A model generated the notes under the pieces. That model saw nothing but the letters and a program-made list of their open reading frames with translations, searched no databases and had not been told where the DNA came from. DNA of 20,443 nucleotides, taken from assembly GCA_016285215.1 (NCBI GenBank), contig JAEEQI010000018.1:1-20443 (forward strand), written 5' to 3'. The DNA is from Bacteroidales bacterium. Its GTDB lineage: Bacteria; Bacteroidota; Bacteroidia; Bacteroidales; UBA932. Below, piece after piece: positions 7,761-15,973 of the stretch (position 1 is the stretch's first letter; the number at the start of each line of letters is the position of its first letter). The position numbers and the translations under genes were made by a program.

Positions 7761-9343
7761 TGGCAACTAGTCTCAAACCCAGTGAAGTGAGCGATATCCT
7801 GTTAGGGCAGCTCCAAGATATGAAAAACGATCTCCAGTTTGAGGAGATTGGCAAGGCCCTGCAGGTGAGTGACGGCGTCGTGCGCATCTACGGCCTGGAC
7901 CATGCCGAAGCCGGCGAACTGCTGGACTGCGGCAACGGCGTCATGGCCGTGGTGATGAACCTGGAGATCGACAACGTGGGCGCCGTGCTCATGGGCCCCA
8001 CGGATCACGTGAAGGAGGGTATGGTGGTGCGCCGTACGGGCCGCATCGCTTCCATTGGCGTATGCGACAAACTGCTGGGCCGCGTGGTGGATCCGCTGGG
8101 AGCTCCCCTGGATGGCCTCGGCCCCATTGACGGAGACAAGATTGATATGCCGCTGGAGCGCAAGGCTCCGGGCGTCATCTTCCGCCAGCCGGTGAGCGAG
8201 CCGCTGCAGACGGGCCTCAAGGCCATTGACGCTATGATTCCCATTGGTCGCGGTCAGCGTGAGCTCATCATTGGTGACCGCCAGACGGGTAAGACGGCCA
8301 TTGCCATTGATACCATCATCAACCAGCGCCAGGCCTACGAAGCCGGCGACCCGGTTTACTGCATTTACGTAGCCATCGGCCAGAAGGGTTCCACCGTTGC
8401 TTCCATTGTGAAGACCCTGCGTGAGCACGGTGCTATGGATTATACCGTGGTGGTGGCTGCCACGGCTTCCGACCCTGCCGCCCTGCAGTACTATGCTCCC
8501 TTTGCCGGAGCCGCCATTGGCGAGTACTTCCGTGACACGGGCCGTCACGCCCTGGTGGTGTACGACGACCTCTCCAAGCAGGCCGTGGCCTACCGTGAGG
8601 TATCCCTCATCCTCAAGCGCCCCTCGGGCCGTGAGGCATACCCCGGCGATATCTTCTACCTGCACAGCCGTCTGCTGGAGCGCGCCGCCCGCATCATCGA
8701 CCAGCAGGAGGTGGCAGAGAAGATGAACGACCTCCCGGCCGCCCTCAAAGACAAGGTCAAGGGTGGCGGTTCCCTTACCGCCCTGCCCATCATCGAGACG
8801 CAGGCCGGTGACGTTTCGGCCTATATTCCCACCAACGTGATTTCCATCACCGACGGTCAGATTTACCTGGAACAGGGCCTCTTTAACCAGGGTGTCCGTC
8901 CCGCCATCAACGTGGGTATTTCCGTGTCCCGCGTGGGTGGCAGCGCCCAGGTCAAATCTATGAAGAAAGTGGCCGGTACCCTTAAGATTGACCAGGCCCA
9001 GTGGGCCGAGCTGGAGGCCTTCTCCAAGTTCTCGTCCGATGTGGACAAAGTCACCGAACTGGCCCTGGATAAAGGCCGAAAGAACAACCAGCTGCTCATT
9101 CAGCCCCAGTACAGCCCTATGCCCGTGGGAGAGCAGGTGGCCATCCTCTTCTGCGGCACGCGCGGTCTTATGAGAGACATTGCCATTGACGCCGTGCGTC
9201 CTTTCCAGGAAGCTTTCCTGGGCCGTCTCCGCGCCACGCACCAGGCCGATGTCATTGACCAGCTGGGTGCCGGAAAGCTTACCCCGGAGATTGAAAAGAT
9301 CCTTACAGAAACCGCTGCCTCCGTTATCCTGACCCTCAAGTAA
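7760..9343 (+). CDS. atpA: F1Fo ATP synthase subunit alpha
   Basis: The 527-aa non-catalytic nucleotide-binding subunit of the F1 hexamer. The P-loop is GDRQTGKT (172-179). The arginine finger that completes the catalytic site on beta is Arg391 in [10 protein letters not shown]. The N-terminal helix (about residues 5-30) that meets delta and the beta-barrel domain ([12 protein letters not shown]) are intact. Its start overlaps the atpH stop and its stop overlaps the atpG start by one base each (TAATG). Long open frames on the opposite strand, including 7802-9352, mirror its GC-rich codon use and are not genes. Confidence 0.98.
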   Translation: MATSLKPSEVSDILLGQLQDMKNDLQFEEIGKALQVSDGVVRIYGLDHAEAGELLDCGNGVMAVVMNLEIDNVGAVLMGPTDHVKEGMVVRRTGRIASIGVCDKLLGRVVDPLGAPLDGLGPIDGDKIDMPLERKAPGVIFRQPVSEPLQTGLKAIDAMIPIGRGQRELIIGDRQTGKTAIAIDTIINQRQAYEAGDPVYCIYVAIGQKGSTVASIVKTLREHGAMDYTVVVAATASDPAALQYYAPFAGAAIGEYFRDTGRHALVVYDDLSKQAVAYREVSLILKRPSGREAYPGDIFYLHSRLLERAARIIDQQEVAEKMNDLPAALKDKVKGGGSLTALPIIETQAGDVSAYIPTNVISITDGQIYLEQGLFNQGVRPAINVGISVSRVGGSAQVKSMKKVAGTLKIDQAQWAELEAFSKFSSDVDKVTELALDKGRKNNQLLIQPQYSPMPVGEQVAILFCGTRGLMRDIAIDAVRPFQEAFLGRLRATHQADVIDQLGAGKLTPEIEKILTETAASVILTLK

Positions 9344-10221
9344 TGCCCACACTGAAGGAAATAAAGGGCCGGATTGGGTCGGTCAAGAGTACGCTGAAGA
9401 TTACTTCGGCTATGAAGCTCGTGTCCAGTGCCAAACTGCGCAAGGCGCAGGTGGCCATTGAGGCTATGCGACCGTACGAAGAGGCGCTGCAGGGCATCCT
9501 GGCTTCCGTAAAGATTCCCGGTCAGGAGGTCGTTAAGCCCGAGACCGAGGGCGTCGTGCCCGACACTAACCAGGCATCCAAGCCCACGGCCATTGTGGCT
9601 ATGGCCTCCAACTCCTCGCTTTGCGGCGGGTTCAACTCCAACATCATTGCCAAGGTGCGCGGCGAGCGCCACCCCGGAGACGTGGTGTTTTCGGTGGGCC
9701 GAAAGATGGCCGACGCCATGCGCCGCGACGGCTTCCCCAGCCCCGAGGACCTGAACGACCTGGTAGAGCACCCGGCCTACAGCCCTGCCGCCGCCCTGGT
9801 GGAAAAACTGGCCCACGAGGTGGAAGAAGGCCGCTACGCCCGTGTGCTGTTGGTATACACCCACTTTGTCTCCACCGCCCGTCAGGTTCCAGTAGCCGAA
9901 CAACTGTTTCCGGCGGTTGCTGTCATACCCGACACCGATCCCGTCATGCCCGGCTCCGACCGGGTATCTGAGGACGTTCTCATTGAGCCCGGCAAGAAGG
10001 AGCTGCTGGAAAGCCTCCTTCCCAAGACCCTCAAGCTCAAGCTGTATGCAGCCCTGCTGGACAGTGCTGCGGCCGAGCACGCGGCCCGTACCGTGGCTAT
10101 GCAGACGGCCACCGATAACGCCGAGAACCTCCTCTCCGAACTCACCCTCCAGTACAACAAGGGTCGTCAGCAGAAGATTACCGCAGAAATTCTGGACCTC
10201 GCCGGCGGACAGACTGAATAG
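9343..10221 (+). CDS. atpG: F1Fo ATP synthase subunit gamma
   Basis: A 292-aa central shaft subunit. The N-terminal helix starts LKEIKGRIGSVKSTLKITSAMKLVSSAKL, the conserved gamma signature around the KxTxAMxxVS motif, and the C-terminal helix ends in NLLSELTLQYNKGRQQKITAEI, matching the family RxRQxxITxEI ending. These two helices form the coiled coil turning inside the hexamer. It is the last gene of the operon. No clear intrinsic terminator follows; the next gene starts 32 bases later behind its own promoter box, so some read-through is possible. Confidence 0.97.
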   Translation: MPTLKEIKGRIGSVKSTLKITSAMKLVSSAKLRKAQVAIEAMRPYEEALQGILASVKIPGQEVVKPETEGVVPDTNQASKPTAIVAMASNSSLCGGFNSNIIAKVRGERHPGDVVFSVGRKMADAMRRDGFPSPEDLNDLVEHPAYSPAAALVEKLAHEVEEGRYARVLLVYTHFVSTARQVPVAEQLFPAVAVIPDTDPVMPGSDRVSEDVLIEPGKKELLESLLPKTLKLKLYAALLDSAAAEHAARTVAMQTATDNAENLLSELTLQYNKGRQQKITAEILDLAGGQTE

Positions 10222-10227
10222 TTTTAT

Positions 10228-10235
10228 TATCTTTG
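10228..10235 (+). promoter_or_regulatory. Dipeptidase promoter, -7 box TATCTTTG
   Basis: An exact TAnnTTTG match ending 18 bases before the ATG at 10254. I see no convincing -33 element at the usual distance. The in-frame TTG at 10233-10235, which could be taken for a start codon, is part of this box. Confidence 0.55.
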
Positions 10236-10255
10236 TGGAAAGCGACCACAAAGAT
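10229..10255. promoter_or_regulatory. Perfect 10-bp inverted repeat over promoter and start codon
   Basis: ATCTTTGTGG (10229-10238) and CCACAAAGAT (10246-10255) are exact complements across 7 bases. The left arm is most of the -7 box; the right arm runs into the ATG. No T-run follows, so it is not an intrinsic terminator for the atp operon. An operator that blocks polymerase is the simplest reading. Confidence 0.5.
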
Positions 10256-11615
10256 GAAAACTTATATCCAAGAAAATAAACAGCGCTTTTTTGACGAGCT
10301 GTTTTCCCTCCTTCGCATTCCTTCCATCAGCGCCAAACCGGAGCATAAGCCGGATATGTACAAGTGTGCCCAGCGGCTGGTAGAGCTTCTCAAGGAAGCC
10401 GGGGCCGACGACGCAGCCGTGTACGAGACCGCCGGCCATCCCGTGGTGTATGGATACAAGAATATTGGTGCGCCCAAGACCGTGCTGGTCTACGGCCACT
10501 ACGACGTCCAACCCCCGGAGCCCCTGGAGAAATGGCGCACAGACCCCTTTGAGCCCGTTCTGGCCAAAGATCCCGCTACCGGCGAGGACGCCATCTACGC
10601 CCGCGGCGCCAACGACGACAAGGGTCAGCTGTTTATGCACCTGAAGGCCTTCGAGTTCCTCCTCAGGACAGGCCAGCTCAAGCACAACGTCAAGTTCATC
10701 TTCGAAGGCGAGGAAGAAATTGGCAGCGGCTCCCTGCCCGCCTGGGTAGAAGCCCACAAGGATTTGTTAAAGGCCGATGTGATTCTGGTCTCCGATACCA
10801 CTATGATTAGCGAGAAGGTGCCGTCCATCAACTGCGGTATGCGCGGTCTGGCGTATCTGGAAGTGAAGGTGACCGGTCCCAACAAAGACCTCCACTCGGG
10901 CCATTACGGCGGCGCCGTGGCCAATCCCATCAACGAGCTTTGCGCCCTCATAGCCTCCCTCCACGATGAAGACGGCCGTGTCACTATCCCCGGCTTCTAC
11001 GATGACGTAGTGGAACTGAGCGCAGAGGACAGGGCCCTTCTGAACAAGGCCCCCTTCGATATGGAAGAGTATAAGCACTTCCTGGATATCAACGAGGTCA
11101 AGGGAGAAAAGGGTTACACCACCCTGGAGCGTACCGCCATACGGCCCTGCCTGGATGTCTGCGGCATCTGGGGCGGCTACACGGGCGTCGGTGCCAAGAC
11201 GGTGCTGCCTTCCGTGGCGCACGCCAAGGTGTCTATGCGTCTTGTGCCCTGGCAGACTTCGGCCAAAATTACCAAACTGTTCCAGGAGCACCTGCAGCGC
11301 ATTGCTCCGCCGTACATCAAAGTGGAAGTCTCGCCCTGCGAAGGCGGAGACGGCTTCCTCATTCCCATCAGCTCGCACGCCTACCAGGCGGCCTCCAAAG
11401 CTATGGCCGATGTCTATGGCATTGAGCCCGTCCCGGCCCGCGGCGGCGGCTCCATTGCCATCCTGGCCGATATGCAGCGCATTCTGGGCATTGATCCGCT
11501 CCTGATGGGCTTCGGCCTGGAGCGCGATACCATCCATTCGCCCAACGAGAGCTATCTGCTGCGTCAACTCTTCGCCGGAATGGAATCGATTGTTGGATTT
11601 TATAAGTATTATTAG
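10254..11615 (+). CDS. M20 family metallodipeptidase (carnosinase/PepV-like)
   Basis: A 453-aa cytosolic dizinc peptidase expected to cleave dipeptides; no signal peptide is seen. The metal and catalytic residues of M20 enzymes are all in place: YGHYDVQP (His82, Asp84), RGANDDKG (bridging Asp121), EGEEEIGS (general base Glu154 and ligand Glu155), VSDTT (Asp181), and a late IHSPNES histidine. The lid or dimerisation domain follows DLHSGHYGG. The family also holds succinyl-diaminopimelate desuccinylases and carboxypeptidases; the GHYDVQPP and GANDDKGQ wording fits the carnosinase-like dipeptidases best. The ATG at 10254 is preferred to the upstream TTG at 10233, which lies in the promoter box. 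It stands between the atp operon and yitT on the same strand. Confidence 0.93.
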   Translation: MKTYIQENKQRFFDELFSLLRIPSISAKPEHKPDMYKCAQRLVELLKEAGADDAAVYETAGHPVVYGYKNIGAPKTVLVYGHYDVQPPEPLEKWRTDPFEPVLAKDPATGEDAIYARGANDDKGQLFMHLKAFEFLLRTGQLKHNVKFIFEGEEEIGSGSLPAWVEAHKDLLKADVILVSDTTMISEKVPSINCGMRGLAYLEVKVTGPNKDLHSGHYGGAVANPINELCALIASLHDEDGRVTIPGFYDDVVELSAEDRALLNKAPFDMEEYKHFLDINEVKGEKGYTTLERTAIRPCLDVCGIWGGYTGVGAKTVLPSVAHAKVSMRLVPWQTSAKITKLFQEHLQRIAPPYIKVEVSPCEGGDGFLIPISSHAYQAASKAMADVYGIEPVPARGGGSIAILADMQRILGIDPLLMGFGLERDTIHSPNESYLLRQLFAGMESIVGFYKYY

Positions 11616-11662
11616 CAGTTTTTACAGAAAAGTGTTACCTTTATAAGCTAAAACTGAATAAA

Positions 11663-12583
11663 ATGAAAGAATTCCTTCAGTCGCTGGGAACCTGGAAGTT
11701 CTGGAAAGAGTTCATTATTATGTCGGTGGCTATGCTCATTGCCGCCGCGGCCGTGTACTATTTTCTTATGCCCAGCAACCTGATCATCGGTTCCATCACC
11801 GGTCTGTCTATGGTCATCTCCGGCCTCTTCGGCCTGGCAGGGATAACAGTAAAGGTCTCCGTGGTGGTGACCGTCATCAACGCCATCCTGCTGGTGCTGG
11901 CCTGGCTTCTGATTGGTGCGGAGTTTGGCGCCAAAACGGTGTATACGGCCCTGATCCTGGGTCCCTTCATTGAGTTCTGGGAAAAAGTGTATCCGGTGAG
12001 CCGCATTATGGAACCCGGTGCCACGTCCCTGATGGGAGACCCTTGGTTTGACCTCCTGTGCTTTGTGCTCATCCTCAGCGCCTCCCAGACCATTCTGTTC
12101 AACATCAACGCCTCCACCGGCGGTCTGGACATCCTGGCCAAGATTGTGAACAAGTACCTCCACTTTGACATTGGTACGTCCGTCACGGTGGCCGGCGCCC
12201 TCATCTGCTGCACCGCCTTCTTCATCAACCCGTTCCGCCTGGTAATCATCGGTATCATCGGCACCTGGATCAATGGCCTGGCCCTGGATTATTTCACCGC
12301 CAGCCTGAACCGCCGCAAACGCGTCTGCATCATTTCTTCCAGGTACGAGGAAATTAGAAAATACATTATTGAAGAGCTGCAGCGCGGCTGCTCCCTCTAC
12401 AATGTGACCGGTGGCTACAACGGCCATCAGAACATTGAGATCCAGGCCCTCCTTACCAAGCAGGAGTTTGCCACCCTGATGAATTATCTCAAGAAGAACG
12501 ACATCCACGGATTCATCACCGCCGGCAACGTGAGCGAGATTTACGGAGACTGGAATCAGAAGAAAAAGAAGAAAAAACAATAA
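11663..12583 (+). CDS. YitT family membrane protein (DUF161 plus DUF2179)
   Basis: A 306-aa protein of unknown transport role. The N-terminal two thirds hold about five to six hydrophobic helices with the family wording AVYYFLMPSNLIIGSITGLSMV and NINASTGGLDILAKIVNKY. The last hundred residues form the soluble DUF2179 domain, opening RKRVCIISSRYEEIRKYI and containing the GGYNGHQNIEIQALLTKQEF stretch. The protein ends in a run of lysines coded by an A-rich tract (12559-12582), a possible site of slippage but not needed for the fold. A weak promoter-like TACCTTTA (11636-11643) lies 19 bases upstream of the start. No substrate can be given. Confidence 0.88.
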   Translation: MKEFLQSLGTWKFWKEFIIMSVAMLIAAAAVYYFLMPSNLIIGSITGLSMVISGLFGLAGITVKVSVVVTVINAILLVLAWLLIGAEFGAKTVYTALILGPFIEFWEKVYPVSRIMEPGATSLMGDPWFDLLCFVLILSASQTILFNINASTGGLDILAKIVNKYLHFDIGTSVTVAGALICCTAFFINPFRLVIIGIIGTWINGLALDYFTASLNRRKRVCIISSRYEEIRKYIIEELQRGCSLYNVTGGYNGHQNIEIQALLTKQEFATLMNYLKKNDIHGFITAGNVSEIYGDWNQKKKKKKQ

Positions 12584-12596
12584 TTTTTTCGCCGTT

Positions 12597-12652
12597 TGCC
12601 AATTTTGGCACGGTATTGGAATAATGTGGTATCAGACATAAATATTGATACC
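12597..12652. promoter_or_regulatory. Two palindromes between yitT-like gene and HAD gene
   Basis: TGCCAATTTTGGCA (12597-12610) is a perfect palindrome, and GGTATCA (12628-12634) pairs exactly with TGATACC (12646-12652) across 11 bases. Neither is followed by a T-run. They could be operator sites or RNA hairpins in the yitT 3' region. This is seen in sequence only; no regulator is assigned. Confidence 0.35.
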
Positions 12653-12678
12653 TTACTATAAATCCCGCAGCCAATTGT

Positions 12679-12707
12679 GAAATTCGCTAGCGGGAATTTC
12701 TTTTTTT
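12679..12707 (+). terminator. Intrinsic terminator after the yitT-like gene
   Basis: GAAATTC (12679-12685) pairs perfectly with GAATTTC (12694-12700) around an 8-base loop, followed directly by seven T residues (12701-12707). The stem is AT-rich and thus moderate in strength. The T-run ends next to the promoter box of the HAD gene. Confidence 0.6.
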
Positions 12708-12708
12708 G

Positions 12709-12716
12709 TATCTTTG
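12709..12716 (+). promoter_or_regulatory. HAD-MFS operon promoter, -7 box TATCTTTG
   Basis: An exact TAnnTTTG match only 8 bases before the ATG at 12725, which predicts a leaderless or nearly leaderless transcript. A clear -33 element is not seen. Confidence 0.55.
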
Positions 12717-12724
12717 TCTTCATT

Positions 12725-13336
12725 ATGATAAAGGCAATTGTATTTGACATAGGAGGGGTACTCGTTGGTCTGGATTTGGGCCGATGCATAACCGCTTTCC
12801 GCGACAGATTGGGCTTTGCCCGCATTACGGACTTGCTGGACCCCTGCCACCAGAAAGGCATCTACGGAGATATGGAGGAGGGCAAGGTGAGTGCCGATGC
12901 TTTCCGCGCCTATGTGCTGGCCGCTTCCCGTCCCGGCACCAAGCCCGAAGATGTGGACTGGTCTATGGGTCAGCTCCTGGCCGGTGTGGATCCGCGTACC
13001 GCGGAGGTGGTGAAGGAACTCCGGGAGCGCTATCCGCTGTATCTGCTTTCCAACAACAACCCCATCTCGATGCCCTTCTGCCTCAAGGCTCTTAAAGAGG
13101 CCGGGCTGGATCCGGATATCACCTTCAAGGAGCAGTTCATCTCCTGCGAAATGAAGTGCCTCAAGCCTTCGGCCCGTTTCTATCAGGAGGCCGTGCGGCG
13201 CATTGGCCTTCCCGCCGGGGAAATCCTGTTTATTGACGACAACGAGGCCAACGTGGAGGGTGCCCGGGCTGTGGGCCTGCAGGCACGTCTCTTCATTCCC
13301 GGCACCGATATGGGAGACCTCTTAGCAGATTTGTAA
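12725..13336 (+). CDS. HAD superfamily phosphatase (subfamily IA, YihX-like)
   Basis: A 203-aa cytosolic hydrolase expected to remove phosphate from a small metabolite, perhaps a sugar phosphate. Motif I is FDIGGVLV with nucleophile Asp8; the usual second Asp is Gly, as is common in the FDxGGVL branch. Motif II is LLSNNNP (Ser109), motif III the lysine of CLKPSARF (Lys147), and motif IV FIDDNEANVEGA (Asp171, Asp172). Residues 17-90 form the helical cap. The ATG at 12725 is chosen over an in-frame GTG at 12677, because the GTG frame would run through the terminator and promoter box. The stop overlaps the transporter start by one base (TAATG), so the two are coupled and the phosphatase may act on what the transporter imports. 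Confidence 0.9.
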   Translation: MIKAIVFDIGGVLVGLDLGRCITAFRDRLGFARITDLLDPCHQKGIYGDMEEGKVSADAFRAYVLAASRPGTKPEDVDWSMGQLLAGVDPRTAEVVKELRERYPLYLLSNNNPISMPFCLKALKEAGLDPDITFKEQFISCEMKCLKPSARFYQEAVRRIGLPAGEILFIDDNEANVEGARAVGLQARLFIPGTDMGDLLADL

Positions 13337-14688
13337 TGTCCCTCTTTTCCTACTTTCGCATCAGTAAGCCTTCGGCCGCCAAAGTGCCGGAAGGGGAGGT
13401 GGACGCCTCCTACAGGCGCTTTCGTGAGCGCACCTTCTGGGGCGTGACCGTGGCGTATACCCTGTACTACGTGTGCCGGGGAACGCTGGGCGTGGTCAAG
13501 CAGCCGCTCATTGACGGCGGCGTGCTCACGGCGGGGCAGCTGGGCCTCATTGGGTCGGCCTTCTACTTTGTATATGCGGTAGGAAAGTTTACCAACGGTT
13601 TTATAGCCGACTATTGCAACATCCGGCGCTTTATGGCGGCGGGTATTGGCGTTTCGGCCCTTATCAATCTCATTCTGGGTATCCTTGGGCTGCTGGGAAC
13701 GCCGCTGGGCCTGGGTTCCCTCTTTGTCTTTGTGGCTTTCCTGCTGCTATGGGGCGTGAACGGCTGGATGCAGTCTATGGGATCGCCTCCCGGCACCATC
13801 AGTCTGTCGCGGTGGTTCCCGCTCAAGCAGCGCGGTACCCGGTACAGCATTTTCAGCTCTACCCCTCAGCTTGGCAAGTCCGTTTCTATGGTGATGACGG
13901 GCTTTATCGTGGCGGCGGTGGGCTGGCAGTGGGGCTTCCTGGCGGCGGCTGTGGCGGGGGTTATGGGCCTGGTTATTTCCCTGGTCTTTATCTCCGATAC
14001 GCCCGAGAGCGAAGGTCTTCCCTCCGTGCAGGAACTCTCCGGAGAGCCGGTGCGGGAGATGGACAAAAAGCCCACGCGGGAGCTCCAGAAATGGGTTTTC
14101 CGGCATCCGGGCATTTGGGTCATTGCCATTTCTACGGCTTTCCTTTATATTACCCAGCACGCGGTGAGCGACTGGGGCGTCCTCTTCCTGCAGAAGCAGA
14201 AGGCGTTCTCGCTTAGCAGCGCTGCGCAGATTATCGGTTATGCCGAAGCGTTCGGTATCACGGGAAACCTCCTGGCGGGCTGGCTGTCGGACCGCGTGTT
14301 TGGCGGCAACCGCGTGAGGCCTGTAGTGCTGGCGGGTATTCTGGCCGTGGCTTCCCTGTTTGGCTTCCTGTTCCTGGAAGGCGGCTTTGCTTTGAATATG
14401 GTGTTTGTGGCCGTGTTCAGCTTCTCCTTCAGCATTGTATTCTGCATTGTGGCGGGCCTTATGGCGCTGGATTTTGTGCCCCGCAAGGCCACCGGCGCAG
14501 CTTTGGGCATTGTGGGTATCTCCAGCTATGCCGCTGCGGGTCTGCAGAGTACGGCCAGCGGTTTTCTCATTGGCGGCTTTATGGAACAGGGCGTATACAA
14601 CTTTACCCCCGTATCCATTTTCTGGATCGTGGCCTGTCTGCTGGCATTTGTACTGCCGGTTATTGGCTGGAAATATCTGAGAAAATAG
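13336..14688 (+). CDS. MFS transporter, organophosphate:phosphate antiporter-like (GlpT/UhpT family)
   Basis: A 450-aa membrane protein with about twelve helices. It fits the GlpT/UhpT family: YTLYYVCRGTLG places Arg48 where GlpT has phosphate-binding Arg45, GKFTNGFIADYCNIRRFM is the loop 2-3 signature, and GSPPGTISLSRWFPLKQRGTRY is the conserved helix 4-5 region. The second phosphate-binding arginine (GlpT Arg269, in a YLLRYG-DW setting) corresponds here to Gln274 in LYITQHAVSDW. The substrate may therefore be singly charged or not a phosphate ester, although the coupled HAD phosphatase favours a phosphorylated one. Its last 29 bases overlap the 3' end of the convergent MATE gene. Confidence 0.85.
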   Translation: MSLFSYFRISKPSAAKVPEGEVDASYRRFRERTFWGVTVAYTLYYVCRGTLGVVKQPLIDGGVLTAGQLGLIGSAFYFVYAVGKFTNGFIADYCNIRRFMAAGIGVSALINLILGILGLLGTPLGLGSLFVFVAFLLLWGVNGWMQSMGSPPGTISLSRWFPLKQRGTRYSIFSSTPQLGKSVSMVMTGFIVAAVGWQWGFLAAAVAGVMGLVISLVFISDTPESEGLPSVQELSGEPVREMDKKPTRELQKWVFRHPGIWVIAISTAFLYITQHAVSDWGVLFLQKQKAFSLSSAAQIIGYAEAFGITGNLLAGWLSDRVFGGNRVRPVVLAGILAVASLFGFLFLEGGFALNMVFVAVFSFSFSIVFCIVAGLMALDFVPRKATGAALGIVGISSYAAAGLQSTASGFLIGGFMEQGVYNFTPVSIFWIVACLLAFVLPVIGWKYLRK

Positions 14689-15973
14689 CTTTCCTGTAAC
14701 GGACCGTCAAGTACGCTGCCCTTATGACCAGATGCATAAAGTACGCGGCCATAAGAAGGTGTATGGCGGTCTCGGGAGTTGAGGCGTAGCGCTCTCCGGC
14801 AAACCAGACGGCAAAGAACCCAATGGCGCAAAGCAGCGTGCTGTTGCGGAGGTCTTTGGAGGCCGTGGCGCCAATGAAGATGCCGTCCCACACAAAGGCC
14901 GGGCAGCCTATGAGCGGCATCAGCAGCAACCAGGGCAGGAACTGCCGGCCGGCATCCACCACCACGGTGTCTTCCGTCATCAGGCGCAGGATGGGCGTTC
15001 CGCCGGCCCCGTAAGCCAGCATAAACAGGCCAGCCATAGCCATTCCCCAGAGGAAGGTCTGCCGCACGGTGGAGCGTACGCCTTCCTCGGACCCTTCGCC
15101 AATGAATTTGCCCGTAAGGGCCTCGCCGGCGTAGGCAAATCCGTCCGTGAAGTAGCTGAAGAACATCAGGAGCTTCATAAGGATGGCGCTCACCGCCAGC
15201 ATCACGTCCCCATACCGGGCCGAAATGACCGTAAACCCAATATAAACCGCTATCATACCGATGGACCTTAGGAACAGGTCCCGGTTGAGGGCAAAGAAGC
15301 GGGGTTCGAGTCCGGCTTGACCGGAAATCTTCTTGGTCAGCTTAACGCCATACCGCCTGCGGGCGGCTATCAGACTGTAGAAGAAGCCGCTCCACTGGGC
15401 CAGGAAGGTGCCCAGGGCTATGCCGGGGAAGCCCATAAGCATACCCAGCACAATGGAGGCGCCAATGTTGATGCCGTTTACCAACAGGTCGGCGGTCATA
15501 GGCCTTACCGTGTCCTGCATACCAATGAACCAGCCCTTGAAGGCGAAGAGCGAGAGGGTGGCGGGCGCAGCCCAAATGCGGATGTAGAAGTACTGGGTGG
15601 CCAGTTTCTGAACCTCGGGGCTGCAGTCAATGAAGAGGAAAGCCAGCTGGATCACTACCCACTGAAGAGCGATGAGGGTAAGGCCGGAAAGGACGGCGAT
15701 ACGCAGGGCCCGTTGCAGGATGCTGCCTGTCTCGTCACCCCGGCCGTAGGCCTGCGCCGTGAGGCCGCCCGTTCCCACCCGCAGGAACCCGAAGTTCCAG
15801 TACAGCAGGTCAAAGAGCATAGCCCCAATGGTGATACCGCCAATGAGCGCAGCGGCCGAAGTCCCCTCCAGGTGCCCCGCCACGGCCATATCCACCATTC
15901 CCACCAGGGGAACGGTAATATTGGCAAAAATGCTGGGAATGGCCAGCCGCAGTATCTCGCGGTTGAGGTTCAT
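14660..15973 (-). CDS. MATE family efflux transporter (DinF-like)
   Basis: A 437-aa membrane protein with about twelve helices, expected to export organic cations or other compounds in exchange for protons or sodium. The start LRLAIPSIFANITVPLVGMVDMAVAGHL is the MATE N-terminal signature, and FGFLRVGTGGLTAQAYGRGD is the conserved helix 2 to loop segment. The TDGFAYAGEALTGKFIGEG stretch begins the second half in the way DinF-type proteins do. The start overlaps the rsgA stop by ATGA, so it is probably translated from the rsgA message. The substrate cannot be told. The 3' end overlaps the MFS gene on the other strand. Confidence 0.93.
   Translation of the reverse strand: MNLNREILRLAIPSIFANITVPLVGMVDMAVAGHLEGTSAAALIGGITIGAMLFDLLYWNFGFLRVGTGGLTAQAYGRGDETGSILQRALRIAVLSGLTLIALQWVVIQLAFLFIDCSPEVQKLATQYFYIRIWAAPATLSLFAFKGWFIGMQDTVRPMTADLLVNGINIGASIVLGMLMGFPGIALGTFLAQWSGFFYSLIAARRRYGVKLTKKISGQAGLEPRFFALNRDLFLRSIGMIAVYIGFTVISARYGDVMLAVSAILMKLLMFFSYFTDGFAYAGEALTGKFIGEGSEEGVRSTVRQTFLWGMAMAGLFMLAYGAGGTPILRLMTEDTVVVDAGRQFLPWLLLMPLIGCPAFVWDGIFIGATASKDLRNSTLLCAIGFFAVWFAGERYASTPETAIHLLMAAYFMHLVIRAAYLTVRYRKAIFSDISSQ

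Noticed and set aside
7802..9352. A 516-codon open frame opposite atpA, and similar long ones opposite atpD, rsgA, the hydrolase and others
   Set aside because: They lie fully antisense to strongly conserved genes, their translations show no family motifs and are rich in His, Gly and Val, as expected for mirror frames of GC-rich codon use.
10233..10253. TTG start giving the dipeptidase seven extra residues
   Set aside because: The TTG is part of the TATCTTTG promoter box; the ATG at 10254 fits the family N-terminus.
12585..12590. T-run right after the YitT-like stop as a terminator
   Set aside because: No stem precedes it; the hairpin at 12679-12700 with its own T-run is the better candidate.
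12677..12724. GTG start giving the HAD protein sixteen extra residues
   Set aside because: The extension would be encoded by the terminator hairpin, its T-run and the promoter box; HAD motif I normally begins near residue 5.
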